Assembly (NCBI GenBank): GCA_003194525.1
Contig: NBIV01000036.1
Location: 1-64,000, forward strand
Length of the DNA stretch: 64,000 nucleotides
Reading direction: 5' to 3'
Origin: Gracilariopsis chorda
Lineage: Eukaryota > Rhodophyta > Florideophyceae > Gracilariales > Gracilariaceae
Shown here: positions 49,001 through 57,452 of the stretch, one piece after another
How positions within the stretch are numbered: the stretch's first letter is position 1
Layout of the letters: every line of letters starts with the position of its first letter
Notes under the pieces: model-generated
Told to the model about the DNA's origin: nothing
The model's database searches: none
Seen by the model: only the letters and a program-made list of their open reading frames with translations
Program-made: the position numbers and the translations under genes

Positions 49001-49297
49001 GTTTGCGCATGTTTGAATGGGCATTCCAGTGCAGTGAAAGCCGAAGGGATAGAGGCATTTGAAACCCTTCATACGTTTGTAACCGACCATGAATTCAGCT
49101 TTGGAGAGGGTGAAGGCATGGCCAATATGCAGAAAACCATTACAATACGGGTACGGAAATGTGACGACATATTTGGGCTGCTTTGGGAGCGATGGGTCGG
49201 GATCCGGTGCATCTTCTTCAAAAACGTTCATGGAGCGCCATTTGAGCTGAGAGTTTTCTTGAATGCGAAGGAGCGCATCTCGACGAGCGGTGGACAT
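46022..49297 (-). CDS. LARS1: Leucyl-tRNA synthetase, cytosolic (eukaryotic/archaeal type)
   Basis: An intronless 1091-residue class I synthetase that charges tRNA-Leu with leucine for cytosolic translation. The ATP-binding HIGH motif is at 57-60 in YPYCNGFLHIGH and KMSKS is at 710-714 in LLNAEKMSKSTGN. The inserted editing domain (about 280-530) carries TLRPETMYG (286-294) and VPSDAPDDY (385-393), which contains the Asp used to discriminate mischarged tRNA. WACSRQFGLG (564-573) and the zinc-free connective regions match the archaeal/eukaryotic rather than the bacterial enzyme. Length equals that expected for the cytosolic form, and there is no targeting extension. The start is the first ATG, directly before the conserved N-terminus. 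It diverges from the SCO1 gene across a 605-bp shared upstream region. Confidence 0.98.
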   Translation of the reverse strand: MSTARRDALLRIQENSQLKWRSMNVFEEDAPDPDPSLPKQPKYVVTFPYPYCNGFLHIGHAFTLSKAEFMVGYKRMKGFKCLYPFGFHCTGMPIQTCANKLAKEIDTYGCPPVFPSDDDHVREENVSADKAKAKKGKVASKASKQTYQWDILKENGIDEQMIPKFADALEWLKYFPHQNVIDLSNFGLKADWRRSFITTEVNPYYDSFIRWQFNKLRQLNKIKFGKRNAVYSPIDSQPCADHDRASGEGVQPQEYTLIKMKLLKLPDIPNVAQLFAHKDVFLPAATLRPETMYGQTNCWVLPSGDYTAYQLSNGEIYIASPHSGRNMAYQDFFEEFGKTSELCTLKGSDLIGLPVKAPLAQYEEIFVLPLLTVSMVKGTGIVTSVPSDAPDDYRGLMDLKEKDALRAKFDLKDEWVLPFEPIPIIETPGFGNLAAVEACKRHKIRSQNDKDVLGRAKEEVYKAGFYNGVLQVGEMAGEPVMKAKTKIREHLINTGMGRSYSEPEKKVMSRSGDECVVALCDQWYLEYGEPEWRSQVRKCLDNMNVYADETRHGFEAVLEWLREWACSRQFGLGTKLPWDENWLIESLSDSTIYMAFYTVAHLLQGGADNLDGHKAGPAGISPADMNDKVWDFIMLGEGSASDFGSIDATVLKKMRQEFLYWYPVDLRVSGKDLIGNHLTFFLYNHVAIFPEEHWPQGIRVNGHALLNAEKMSKSTGNFLTLRDAIAQYTADGVRFALADASDTVEDANVAMKTADETILKLWTLVDFVEEAMEIIDKMVTGPLTRFADRVFMNQLNRQLRLTEAAYEQAMFREVVKTGFFEIMNDLGKYREFVGADKSSRAASTLPRMHRDVFLQFVLFQTVAIAPICPHTSEHLWSLIEPILTKRDGVSMGESVMQVQWPATDEPDEALLAGDAYINDTLSRIRLGILKPAKKKKNAVPQKKPSKVTIYVCDDAPRWQQIVIDFLRENFDEEAWHMSKQENPKDEKAWWKYPSDTPKRVVSSLPKDQKKNKKLMPFLAMVRKEVELGGSSALDRTLKFDETAVLSENLDLVKSQLSSFGISDVIAANARECPNSTSSADAVPGTPAFILE

Positions 49298-49673
49298 GGC
49301 TGGTTGTGCACGCCCTGTAGCACTTTAGCGCGATTCCGTGTCGAAGTCCGCGAGAGAATTTGGTGGGATAACCGAAACTTGAACTTGAGGGCGAAATGGT
49401 TATGCAGAAGACACGAAGGGGAAGCTTGCGTGGTGTTATTGCGGTTCGCGGTGGTGAGAATAGGGAATCAACACGGTACCAAAGGTACTACTACTAGCGA
49501 GATAGGAACTAGAATAGGCGGACCGAAGCGGAGCTTTTCCCGACGGCGACGCATCGGTGTGCAGAGCTGTGACACGGAGGTGACGAACATAGATGACACA
49601 GACTTGTGTTGTAGTGGTGAACAGCCAATCGACGCGTGCCACATGGCTGGAAGGAATTGAGCATAGCCATTTA

Positions 49674-49712
49674 GACGTCATTTGGACGTCTTTTAGACGT
49701 CTTTTAGAGGTC
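49674..49712. promoter_or_regulatory. Four phased GACGTC-like boxes in a divergent promoter
   Basis: GACGTC at 49674, 49685 and 49696, then the variant GAGGTC at 49707, spaced exactly 11 bp apart (about one helical turn), joined by TTTTA-type spacers. GACGTC is the palindromic core bound by bZIP proteins of the CREB/ATF and plant TGA kinds. An AGCCAATC box lies at about 49623. The interval separates the start of leucyl-tRNA synthetase (minus, 49297) from SCO1 (plus, 49903). Function is inferred from sequence and place. Confidence 0.55.
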
Positions 49713-49902
49713 ACAGTCGTTGACGCCGATGATAAGCACATCTGGCATCGATGTGTGCGTCGCCTACGAATGTATCAACGGCGAAAGTGAGGTACTTTAT
49801 TCAACTCATCACGTGTTGAAGAGCATTGTGCAATTCGGCGCCAAGGGACGATCATCGCTCTGTTACACAGAAATCGTTATTCGCATAGAGCTGAAACGAA
49901 GG

Positions 49903-50748
49903 ATGCAAAGAGGCGTACAAAATGCAGCAATCGCGTGTGCGCGAGGGTATTTGCGCAGACTTGGAGTTCGACAAATGTGCAGTGCGAGTCCGAAGCAGGC
50001 GAGCACAAGCAGCGCAGTGGAGAAGAACACAGATGTGAGAGGGCCGATGACATGGCGCGTTGTAGCGTTGTGCGGGCTGTTAGGAAGTGGCGGACTAGCG
50101 CTATACAGTCGTGAGCGTGAACGGCAAATCGCAGGTAAGCAAACAACGCCGATAACAGCACAATAGTTGCGGAGCGTACACTAACCATGCGTGCACGATG
50201 CAGCTGTGACACGCCCGCGCACGGTGGGAAAAGCGGCGATCGGAGGCGCTTTTGAGCTGCAAGACGCGCGCGGAGCGCGTTTCACAGAGCAGCGCCTACT
50301 GGGCAAGTGGAGTTTGATTTATTTCGGGTTTTGCATGTGTCCGGACATCTGCCCTGCGGAAATGACAAAGGTGGCAGACGCGCTGAGTACGTTGGAAAGA
50401 CGCGGGTTGCGGGTGGGGCATGAAGAAGGTTGCAGAGTAGCTCCGATCTTCATCACAGTGGACGCAGAACGCGACGATGCGGAACGCGCGGACGAGTATG
50501 CAAAGGCGTTTCACAAAGGCTTCGTGGGGCTCGCAGGCACGGAGGCTCAGGTGCGACATACGGCCAAACAGTACCGCGTTTACTACAGTCGAGACGACGG
50601 GGAAGGCGACGAGTATCTGGTGGACCACTCCATCATCACGTACCTGATGGACCCCAACGGGGAGTTTGTGGAATTCTACGGGAAGAACAGCAGCGCGGCG
50701 GAGATGGCAGCGCGCGTGGAAGGCAGAATGCTGGCGTGGAAGGCGTGA
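49903..50748 (+). CDS. SCO1: SCO1/SenC copper chaperone for cytochrome c oxidase, one intron
   Basis: Two exons (49903-50134 and 50204-50748) give 258 residues. The 69-bp intron has GTAAGC at its start, a CTAAC branch point 18 bases from its end and a CAG acceptor. The N-terminus is Arg-rich without acids, as in a mitochondrial presequence, followed by one membrane segment (about 53-69). The thioredoxin-like domain holds the copper motif C-x-x-x-C in CPDICP, preceded by FCMC, and the distal His in VDHSIITYLMDPNG. SCO proteins insert copper into the CuA site of COX2 in the mitochondrial inner membrane. The ATG chosen is the one that starts the presequence; the frame is open further upstream but without such a signal. 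The unspliced frame stops inside the intron, supporting the splice. Confidence 0.93.
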
Positions 50749-51134
50749 GGGTTGACGGTGATTGGCGCGAGCGAGCGGGCGCGCGCGCGCGACCAAGGAG
50801 TGGAGGGTTTTTTTTTTTTTTTTTTTCTTTTTGAAATTTGGGATGGGATTGGCTGGCGGCCGGCCGTGGGAGACAGTGGCGCGCTGCCGTTGCGGCGCCG
50901 CACGCGCGGTGATGTGTTGTACGTATTTGAACGAACTGATTCGCGTTCTCCACGTGCGGGCGCACTGCCTGCCAACGACGACAGCACAGTGCTACTAAAG
51001 TTAGATACGCGCGTCGAGCCGCTTTCAAACAAGCGCCTCTCTTCAACGCCCAACAACGCTCATGCCAGTGCGATCGTTTTCGAACTTGGCTTCCCCTCAC
51101 TTGATGCTCGTTCATTACTCATCCCGACGCTCTC
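50749..51134. other. Intergenic, with a 19-base T run
   Basis: GC-rich alternating (GCGC)n sequence is followed by T19 at 50808-50826. This is probably the SCO1 3' end and the promoter of the ankyrin gene. No gene is seen; frames through here on both strands are low complexity. Confidence 0.5.
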
Positions 51135-51909
51135 ATGACGCACGCTGATATGACACAGACCGACGGTTTCGCGTTGATGAGCGCGACGGCGTCGGCTGAC
51201 ACCAACGAGGTACGACGACTGCTGTCGGAGGTGCCGCCGTCGCTGCGCACGGAGTTGGTCAACTTTGCGGACTACGACGGGCGACGACCGCTGCACGTGG
51301 CGTGCAGTCTGGGGCACACGGCTGTGGCGCGCGAGTTGCTTCGGTGCGGAGCGGACTGGCGCTGCAAGGACCGCTTCGGGAAAAGCTGCGTGCACGACGC
51401 GGTTGCATGCGGTCGTCTGCCCGTGCTGCGCGCGCTGGCCGCTTGGGACAGCGCCGATTCTGCCGTGAAAGACCCCGTTGACGTGTTTGGAGACGGGCTG
51501 CCCGCCGCCTGCGTGGAACCGGCGTACTGCTGGGGTCGCGATCTTCTGTGCGCGGTGGCGACTGGAAATATCCGTGCCGTTCGGCAGCTGGTGAGACAGT
51601 TTGGTACAAATGGTACGGCGCTGTGACTGCAAACGCTGTTGCGGGCAGAGGTGAATGAACAGATACTAACTGCACGCTTTGTATATATCTTGTGCGCGCT
51701 GTGAAACAGTGAACTTTGCGAACGCGGATGGAAGAACTGCTTTGCATATTGCGGCCGTTCGGGACGATGCGCAGATGGTTATGTATCTGCTTGAGGCGGG
51801 CGCCGATGCGAGTCGGCGCGATCGATGGGGCGTTACTCCGAGGGAGGAGGCGCAGCGATGCGGATTCGAGAAGCTTGCCAAACTGTTTGCTAGCTTCAAC
51901 AGCTCATAG
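51135..51909 (+). CDS. Small ankyrin-repeat protein, one intron
   Basis: Exon 1 starts at the ATG at 51135. Exon 2 starts at 51710 after a CAG acceptor with a CTAAC branch point at 51666. The donor is either the GT at 51604 or the one at 51613; both keep the frame and give 222 or 225 residues. About five ankyrin repeats are visible, the best being DGRRPLHVACSLGHTAVARE (about 50-69) and DGRTALHIAAVRDDAQMVMY in exon 2. No other domain or targeting signal is seen. Ankyrin repeats bind other proteins, so a specific role cannot be given. Without splicing, exon 1 would end at a TGA at 51624 in mid-repeat. Confidence 0.8.
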
Positions 51910-52255
51910 CGCCTTGTGCCTACGGCCGCTTCGGTACCTTGGTACTGTATATGTACAGTATCATACGCTGCGGAAGCGCGTTATCGTAATCGGTTTGATG
52001 TTTTCATTATTACATATTATGTATTGCCAAGCTTACTGTAGAAGAATGCGCGTAGAAGCGCGGCCGCTGTAAACTGTGGCTGTTGTATGTTGAGCTTTTC
52101 TCAGATATCTTTTTTTTTTTCCGCGAGGCGGGCGGCGCGCGCGGAGATCCGTCGCACGCAGTTATCGAAGGGTACATTTTTGGTTGTGCGATAACAAAGA
52201 CGCCGCTGCTGGCGCTGCTCGCGCAGCATACTCGTGCGCGCTGTTGCTGCCGGTC
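51910..52255. other. Intergenic
   Basis: Contains a T-rich run (about 52112-52120) and a GC-rich stretch before the next gene. Nothing else is recognised. Confidence 0.4.
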
Positions 52256-53416
52256 ATGGCCTTCGTCACCACCACGCTGGGCACGCTTACCAGCCGTTCA
52301 CGCCCGGCCGTCACCCCCGCCCGCCCGGGCTCCAAGCGTCGTCGCCCCGTTCTCACCCCGTCTCGCCCCGCGTTCGCCCCATTACCGGCTCCGCCACCCC
52401 CTCCGCACCCGCCGCCACCCCCCGCGCGCCCGCCTCGCGACGCGCCGCCCGCGCAAACGCCGCGAAAGCCGCACGGCTACTGGAACGACCTGTCCAACGT
52501 GGAGAGGGACCTTGCGCAAGTGGCTCTGCAGCTTGGGTACCCCACTCGCACCATGCCGCGCATCGCCACGCTGCAGCGACTTGGGCGAGGCGATTTGTTG
52601 GCCGCGCTTGCTAAGCATGGCGGCCTGAGAAAGGTGCAGGCCATTTTGAGATGGAGTCGTGTCAATGCTTCGGCTACGTCGGGCTGTGCTGTGGGAGGCA
52701 GTGTGAAACGCGTGGCGTCTGCAAATCGCCGTCGTCCCAACAACTTGTGGCACGATGATGAGCTGTTGGCAGCCGAGTTTAAGCGCGTGTCCCAGCAGTT
52801 GGGCATGGAGGGAAAGCTGCCCACCAGGAACATGTTGCTACAAGTTCGGCGCTCGGATCTTGTGAACGCGGCTGCGAAACGGGGCGGTTTGGTCATGTTT
52901 GGCTTACGCATGGGTTTGAGTAGCAGGAAACCGACGAAGAACAGTGGGTACTGGAGGGAGTTTGAAAACGTGGCCAAACACGTGCGATGCTTTGCGCAAC
53001 GCCATTGCGGCGGAAGAATGCCCACGGCGGCGGAGTTGGCCGATGGCGGAATGTCTTCTGTGTCCAATGCCGTGGCGTTCCACGGGGGCTTTCATCAGGT
53101 TGCCACGCGACTGGGATTGGAGAAGCGTAGCGTTAGAAGGGGTGCACCTAAGCGATGGACGGAGGAACGATTGATTCGCGAGCTGCGCCAATTTGTTGCT
53201 ACTTGCATGCCCAGATTGGAGAAGGAGCGCGTTTTGCCGAAGGAAGCGGAACTGAGACGGTTTGGAAGGAACGACCTTTCGTATGCGATTTCTCGGTTCG
53301 GGGGGTTTGAGCGCGTTGCGACGCTGTGCGGGATGAACAACAGGGTGGGGGGACCTTTTCGGCGGGAGAATGGAAAGCTTGTTGCCGGCGGTGGTGATAC
53401 GAAGGGTAGCTGCTAG
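52256..53416 (+). CDS. Four-repeat protein, probably plastid-targeted
   Basis: 386 residues from the ATG at 52256, no intron. The first 80 residues are MAFVTTTLGTLTSRSRP followed by a long Pro/Arg/Ser-rich stretch with almost no acids. A Phe at position 3 and this composition suit a red-algal plastid transit peptide. Then come four copies of a repeat of about 60 residues: an aromatic start (GYW, LWH, GYW, RW), a helix with regularly spaced Leu/Phe, MP(T/R) or LP, then GR-x-DL-x-x-A(I/L)-x-x-x-GG and V/A-x-x-LG. The clearest are residues 88-147 and 320-378. Similar W...P...GR.DL...GG repeats occur, to my memory, in plant and algal organelle proteins of poorly known role; nucleic-acid binding is only a guess. 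The frame is open 24 codons upstream of the chosen ATG without another ATG. Confidence 0.72.
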   Translation: MAFVTTTLGTLTSRSRPAVTPARPGSKRRRPVLTPSRPAFAPLPAPPPPPHPPPPPARPPRDAPPAQTPRKPHGYWNDLSNVERDLAQVALQLGYPTRTMPRIATLQRLGRGDLLAALAKHGGLRKVQAILRWSRVNASATSGCAVGGSVKRVASANRRRPNNLWHDDELLAAEFKRVSQQLGMEGKLPTRNMLLQVRRSDLVNAAAKRGGLVMFGLRMGLSSRKPTKNSGYWREFENVAKHVRCFAQRHCGGRMPTAAELADGGMSSVSNAVAFHGGFHQVATRLGLEKRSVRRGAPKRWTEERLIRELRQFVATCMPRLEKERVLPKEAELRRFGRNDLSYAISRFGGFERVATLCGMNNRVGGPFRRENGKLVAGGGDTKGSC

Positions 53417-53650
53417 CGCGCGTTGTTTGAGCGCGCGTTGAGCGCGCGTTGCGTTGAGCGCGGCCGCCACGTGGCGCGCGCGCTCTCAGGACTTTTGCTG
53501 TCGCGCGCGCTCTTTTTTTTTGTTTTTGAAGTGGCATAGCCGTTTCGAACGCGCTCTCACACCCGCATAAAGAGACGAGCCACAGCGCTTCTGCCGCCGC
53601 GTGAAGGCCGCATCGCCATCATCGCCGCCCCGTTCGCCCGTCGCATCAAC

Positions 53651-53652
53651 AT

Positions 53653-53691
<39 letters not shown>

Positions 53692-54196
53692 TTCAGCGGC
53701 GTCTTCCATCCCGTCGCCATCCGCCAGTCCCCCGCCGTCGTCCCACCCGCACGCGCTGGCAAGAACCACCGTGCAGCACTTGCGCGTGTACCGCTGCGCG
53801 CTGTGCAGCTCCGACTTTCACACCCGTCGCATCTTCAACCTGCACGTTCGCAGCGTTCATGAGCGCCGCCGTCCGCATCACTGCCCGCACTGCCGCGTGC
53901 AGTTCGGCCACATCGTCGATTTAAACGAGCATATTCACTCGCTGCACTCGGACGGGGCGCATCTCACAGAGCTGTGTCCGTTTTGTGACGTGCGATTCGC
54001 AACGCTTGTGCATCTCAAGTACCACGTCAGAGATGACCACTCGCACAGACTGCAACAGCGTCCCGTAGCGCCGGCTACCCGCCGTTTGTGCGAGCGGCTT
54101 CGCATCTGCGTTCACGCCGATGAACATTCGTCGCTGCACGCCTCTGACGTCACGTCGTCCACTGGTGCGACGCATGACCACGATGACGGCTTGTGA
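53651..54196 (+). CDS. C2H2 zinc-finger protein with N-terminal polyserine tract
   Basis: 181 residues, no intron. After Met, a run of 14 Ser is coded mainly by a (TCG)n repeat (53654-53695), then a Ser/Pro-rich linker. Three C2H2 fingers follow in series: YRCALC...HVRSVH (about 47-70), HHCPHC...HIHSLH (about 75-98) and ELCPFC...HVRDDH (about 106-129). All have the C-x2-C...H-x3-4-H spacing and central Phe/Leu. The linkers lack the TGEKP form of classic DNA-binding arrays. The C-terminal 50 residues are polar. It is probably a nucleic-acid-binding protein; the target is unknown. Only the plus-strand frame with an ATG at 53651 makes sense of the fingers; Asp-rich or Arg-rich frames over the same repeat are shadows. 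Confidence 0.82.
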
Positions 54197-54396
54197 CAAC
54201 CGGTGCTTGTGCTCTCACTCTTTTTGCTTAATTCATATAACTCCGCATTATTATTATCTAATAAACCCGTGTACGTGTTGCACTCCGTGTCCACGTGGCG
54301 TCGCAACCTTCACTCCCTTCGTTTCGTCTTCTCCGTGCACCACCGCCCAAAGCCCGAACCGAAAGCAACGCTTTCGCTCCGTTCATCCCGCCCGCA

Positions 54397-55290
54397 ATGG
54401 CCGTCGCCGACGCAGCCAGCGTGCGCACCGTCGCAGTTCAGCTGCGCGCCCTCTCCGCAGACCCCGACAACCAGCCCATAATCGCCCGCGAGGACGGCTG
54501 TCTTCGCGCCCTAATCTCCTTCGTCCACGCGCAGCACATTCCCGTGGCCACCATCGCCGTCGCAGCAATTCGAAATCTCTCCAGCCACCCCGACAATCGC
54601 GACCTCCTACGCTCGGAACACGACCTTCTGGACGCCCTCAAGAACCTCCTTTTGGCCAATGACGCCGACAGAGACCTGCGTCAAACCGTCTTCGACGTTC
54701 TTGAGCAACTTGTTGACGAGAGCGATGATGACGAAATGGATGAACTTGATGACTTGGAGCAGCAGGCTGGCTTGAGAGAGAAAACTACGTCGGAACCGGG
54801 CTTGATGGATCACCCTTCTACTGTTCGATTGCACATCCACGGCATTTCGGACGAGCTGCTCTGCGTGCGCGTCGAGCAACTTGTTATTCGTACGCGAGGC
54901 GTAATTTCAGTAGCGTTTGAGCTGGGCGCAGAAGTGGCCGTCATATACACGAGAACCACTGCAGAACATCTTATATCTTATTTGTCAACCATGACGGGTG
55001 TCAAAGTGCAACAACTTGAAGATCCACCGGAAGAGGAGCACGAAGAGGACACGGAATCTGAAAAGGAGAATGATACCACTCAGCCGGCATACCTTGATCA
55101 ATCTGGACAACGACTGAGAGACGTTGCTAAGAAGAACGCCAAGAAGAAACATACCATTACTCAGGGCGCTAGTTCCTTGCATGAGCGGCTTAGAGCACAG
55201 CGCGAAGAGGAGAGTCGAAAGAAGGCTAGGGCTAATCGTTTGTTAGACAGTATTGGAAGAGGTATGACTTCTGGATGGGGACTTTGGTAA
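54397..55290 (+). CDS. ARMC1: ARMC1-like protein (armadillo repeats plus HMA-like fold)
   Basis: 297 residues from the ATG at 54397; the frame is open 34 codons further up without another ATG. The N-terminal half reads VAVQLRALSADPDNQPIIA...GCLRALISF and AAIRNLSSHPDNRDLL, the same pattern as animal ARMC1 (QLRDLAADPLNRRAIV...GCLPGLILF). It is followed by an acidic linker (about 120-145) and a segment LHIHGISDELL...TRGVISVAFEL that matches the ARMC1 part with a ferredoxin/HMA-like fold. The last 90 residues are acidic then basic and end GMTSGWGLW, similar to the aromatic end of ARMC1. In animals ARMC1 associates with mitochondria and affects their distribution; the algal role is inferred only. 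Confidence 0.78.
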   Translation: MAVADAASVRTVAVQLRALSADPDNQPIIAREDGCLRALISFVHAQHIPVATIAVAAIRNLSSHPDNRDLLRSEHDLLDALKNLLLANDADRDLRQTVFDVLEQLVDESDDDEMDELDDLEQQAGLREKTTSEPGLMDHPSTVRLHIHGISDELLCVRVEQLVIRTRGVISVAFELGAEVAVIYTRTTAEHLISYLSTMTGVKVQQLEDPPEEEHEEDTESEKENDTTQPAYLDQSGQRLRDVAKKNAKKKHTITQGASSLHERLRAQREEESRKKARANRLLDSIGRGMTSGWGLW

Positions 55291-56517
55291 CTTGTTTTTG
55301 GTTCCGTTTTTTTTTTATACGGCACTCTCAAAACTTCCTGCAACTAGATACTTTTTTTCTGGCGCTGCGGTTTTGGCGTTGATCACTGTGATTGTACGAT
55401 GCCATTTGTGCTTGGTTCCCGCTCTGCATGGGTGGGTGTGATAGGTGATACGCGACTGAGATACAATCTTTTTATGAAAGTTGCGTGCGTTTGCTTTCCA
55501 ACTCTACAGCAATCTACTCAAGACTTGCACAAGGATACGCAAGTATTTTGACCTCCGGTAGTGGCACCATCGGTGTTACTACCGATATTTTTGAAGCACA
55601 CAGCATAGCAAGTTTAAGCTCAAGCCTTAGTTTTCTTGGCAAATCAGCATACGCAATTGCATGTATCCAGGTATGAAACCAGCGCAAAGGATCCCATTCC
55701 CTTCAGAATTTGCTCTTCTCGTCAGCCTGTGTTTCGTTGTGTTTGAATACCGACGTACGAAGATGGAGGTCGTGTACATTTTTGCAAAGCAAGGCTGCTC
55801 GTATTCTCTCTTGGTAGATTAGAGAGCTGCACGTGAAATATGTGGTAGGCAACGTATATCTGGTAAAGGGTTACCTCTTAAGAACGCGTTCGGTATTCAG
55901 GCGTTTGGGCCTTGGTCCTCAATGGAGGAGCTTTTGCAGCCCCTTTTCTGGAATGGAAGTGGACAACCATAGTAAACTGTTCACGCTTAGTAATTGCTTC
56001 CTTGCCTACTGTAGCTTTTATGTCGAGAACTGATGCATTGCGTTGCGTTGCCGTGTTTAGTGTGAGGGATAGTTGTGCACGTGCTTGTGGCAATGTGGAG
56101 CGAGCTGGATGGATGGAGGAATGCATGGACGCGAACAGACCTGAGTGGTACAGCAGTTCCGTTTGGATGAACTTGGTCTTAAGTGCATTTCAGGATTGAT
56201 TGAATGAGCGCACATCACCCAGTTCACAAGGCCTTAATTGTCACTCATGGCACTATTATAACAGGACGCAGCATCAAGCGCTTTCGGTAGGGTAGTGACC
56301 ACTGAAGCATTCTGCACACCGAGGTCAAAACCGTTGGTGCGTTGGTAGCCACTTGTTGTTGCACTCATAACTAATTAGCTTCTCTGACTAAAATGGCGCC
56401 ACAACGTGATTTTCATCGAGAGGTAGGCCCGTGTATATGACTGACTGACTACCCCCTAAATTACCGTGAGAAATGACTGCCTGACTACACATCCCGCGGA
56501 AAAGTCAACTACACCCA
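55291..56517. other. Gene-free interval
   Basis: Short frames only (up to about 95 codons), without a domain, matching signal or repeat that I could recognise. It marks the end of the compact gene island. Confidence 0.4.
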
Positions 56518-56832
56518 GTGACTGCATACACTCACCGAAATTCAAATAAATGCACCAAACCGCCTGCCTTGCTCGTGAAGAGCAAGGCCGGTGGAGGAGG
56601 GATTAGTGCGGTAACACTTTATCAGTTGTCAGTAGGACACACGCCTTATTTGCACCCGCTAGGCTCTCATTTACTCAAGAAGAGACTAGTCTGTACTTGC
56701 AGACCAGGAGTGCTGAACGACGTTGAACACTTTCTATTGCGATGCCCTTTGAGAAACCCCTTCGCGAACGTTGTGGTTTATCAGTTGACGAACTTATTCG
56801 GAAATGGCCTGAAAACGTGTTGGTCTACCTAG
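56518..56832 (+). mobile_element. Tail of a non-LTR (LINE-type) element
   Basis: The 104-codon frame has the pattern seen at the C-terminus of many LINE polyproteins: LYQLSVGHTPYLHPLGSHLL, then a spaced Cys/His set CTCRPGVLNDVEHFLLRCPL. No reverse transcriptase is present upstream, so this would be a short 5'-truncated copy. It could also be an isolated zinc-binding remnant. Confidence 0.45.
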
Positions 56833-56899
56833 TGAGAGAACGGTTCTTTGAAAAGAAACGATCTGCGCTATGTAGGAATTAGACATAAGCACCCATAAA

Positions 56900-56927
56900 G
56901 AGAGAGAGAGATATATATATATATATA
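56900..56927. repeat. (AG)n(AT)n microsatellite
   Basis: A short GA run passes directly into an AT run, 75 bp after the LINE-like tail, where such elements often end in simple repeats. Confidence 0.7.
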
Positions 56928-57199
56928 GAGACTAGTGTAGTTTACGGAACAGAAAAGGTAAAGCATGCAACTATAGAACACACTTGTACGCACTTTTGTA
57001 TGTGAAATATAAAATAGATCCACGAAACTCAATAAATCCGAAAAGTTCTTTACTGTGTTTTGGCCCCTTCTGTTGTCATATCTGAACAGCAATGATTGCA
57101 CCGTGGCCATGTGACCCTTTCCGGCAGTGCACGTGCCCTTCGCACGTGCACACGTTGAGCGTCAAGCGGTGCCACCCGCGAGCGTAAAACCGTCCCGCA

Positions 57200-57452
57200 G
57201 TCACAGCCGCCCCGCTAGTAGCCCTCACAACCGACCGCGCGCCACAACACACCACCGCCACCGCATCCGAGCTGCACGAAAGCTACCACAACCGCAGTGA
57301 CACCGAGATCGACCGCGCGCTCACAGCCTCCCAGCATCTGGTGGCCTTGTGCCAAATCAGCCACCACACGCTGGTGGAGGCGTCCAATCTGGCCAACATT
57401 ATTGGCAGCTCAAGGAAGTGGTCGTCACGCAGATCGTGCGCTACTCGCGTTC
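57200..57452 (+). pseudogene. GC-rich coding-like fragment before the orphan gene
   Basis: The frame containing SELHESYHNRSDTEIDRAL and LVALCQISHHTLVEASNLAN is typical of soluble helices, then runs on in another frame (QLKEVVVTQIVRYSRS). It is much more GC-rich than the orphan gene. It may be an upstream exon, or a piece of another gene fused here. The protein is not recognised. Confidence 0.3.

Noticed and set aside
48764-49660. 298-codon plus-strand frame
   Set aside because: Lies opposite the leucyl-tRNA synthetase gene, whose motifs and length are certain; it has no domain of its own.
51060-51747. Minus-strand frames of 162-190 codons over the ankyrin gene
   Set aside because: Arg/Ser-rich shadows of a GC-rich plus-strand gene with clear ankyrin repeats.
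53557-53769. Asp-rich minus-strand frame and Arg-rich plus-strand frame at the TCG repeat
   Set aside because: Both are readings of the (TCG)n tract; the frame that codes polyserine leads into three zinc fingers and is the real one.
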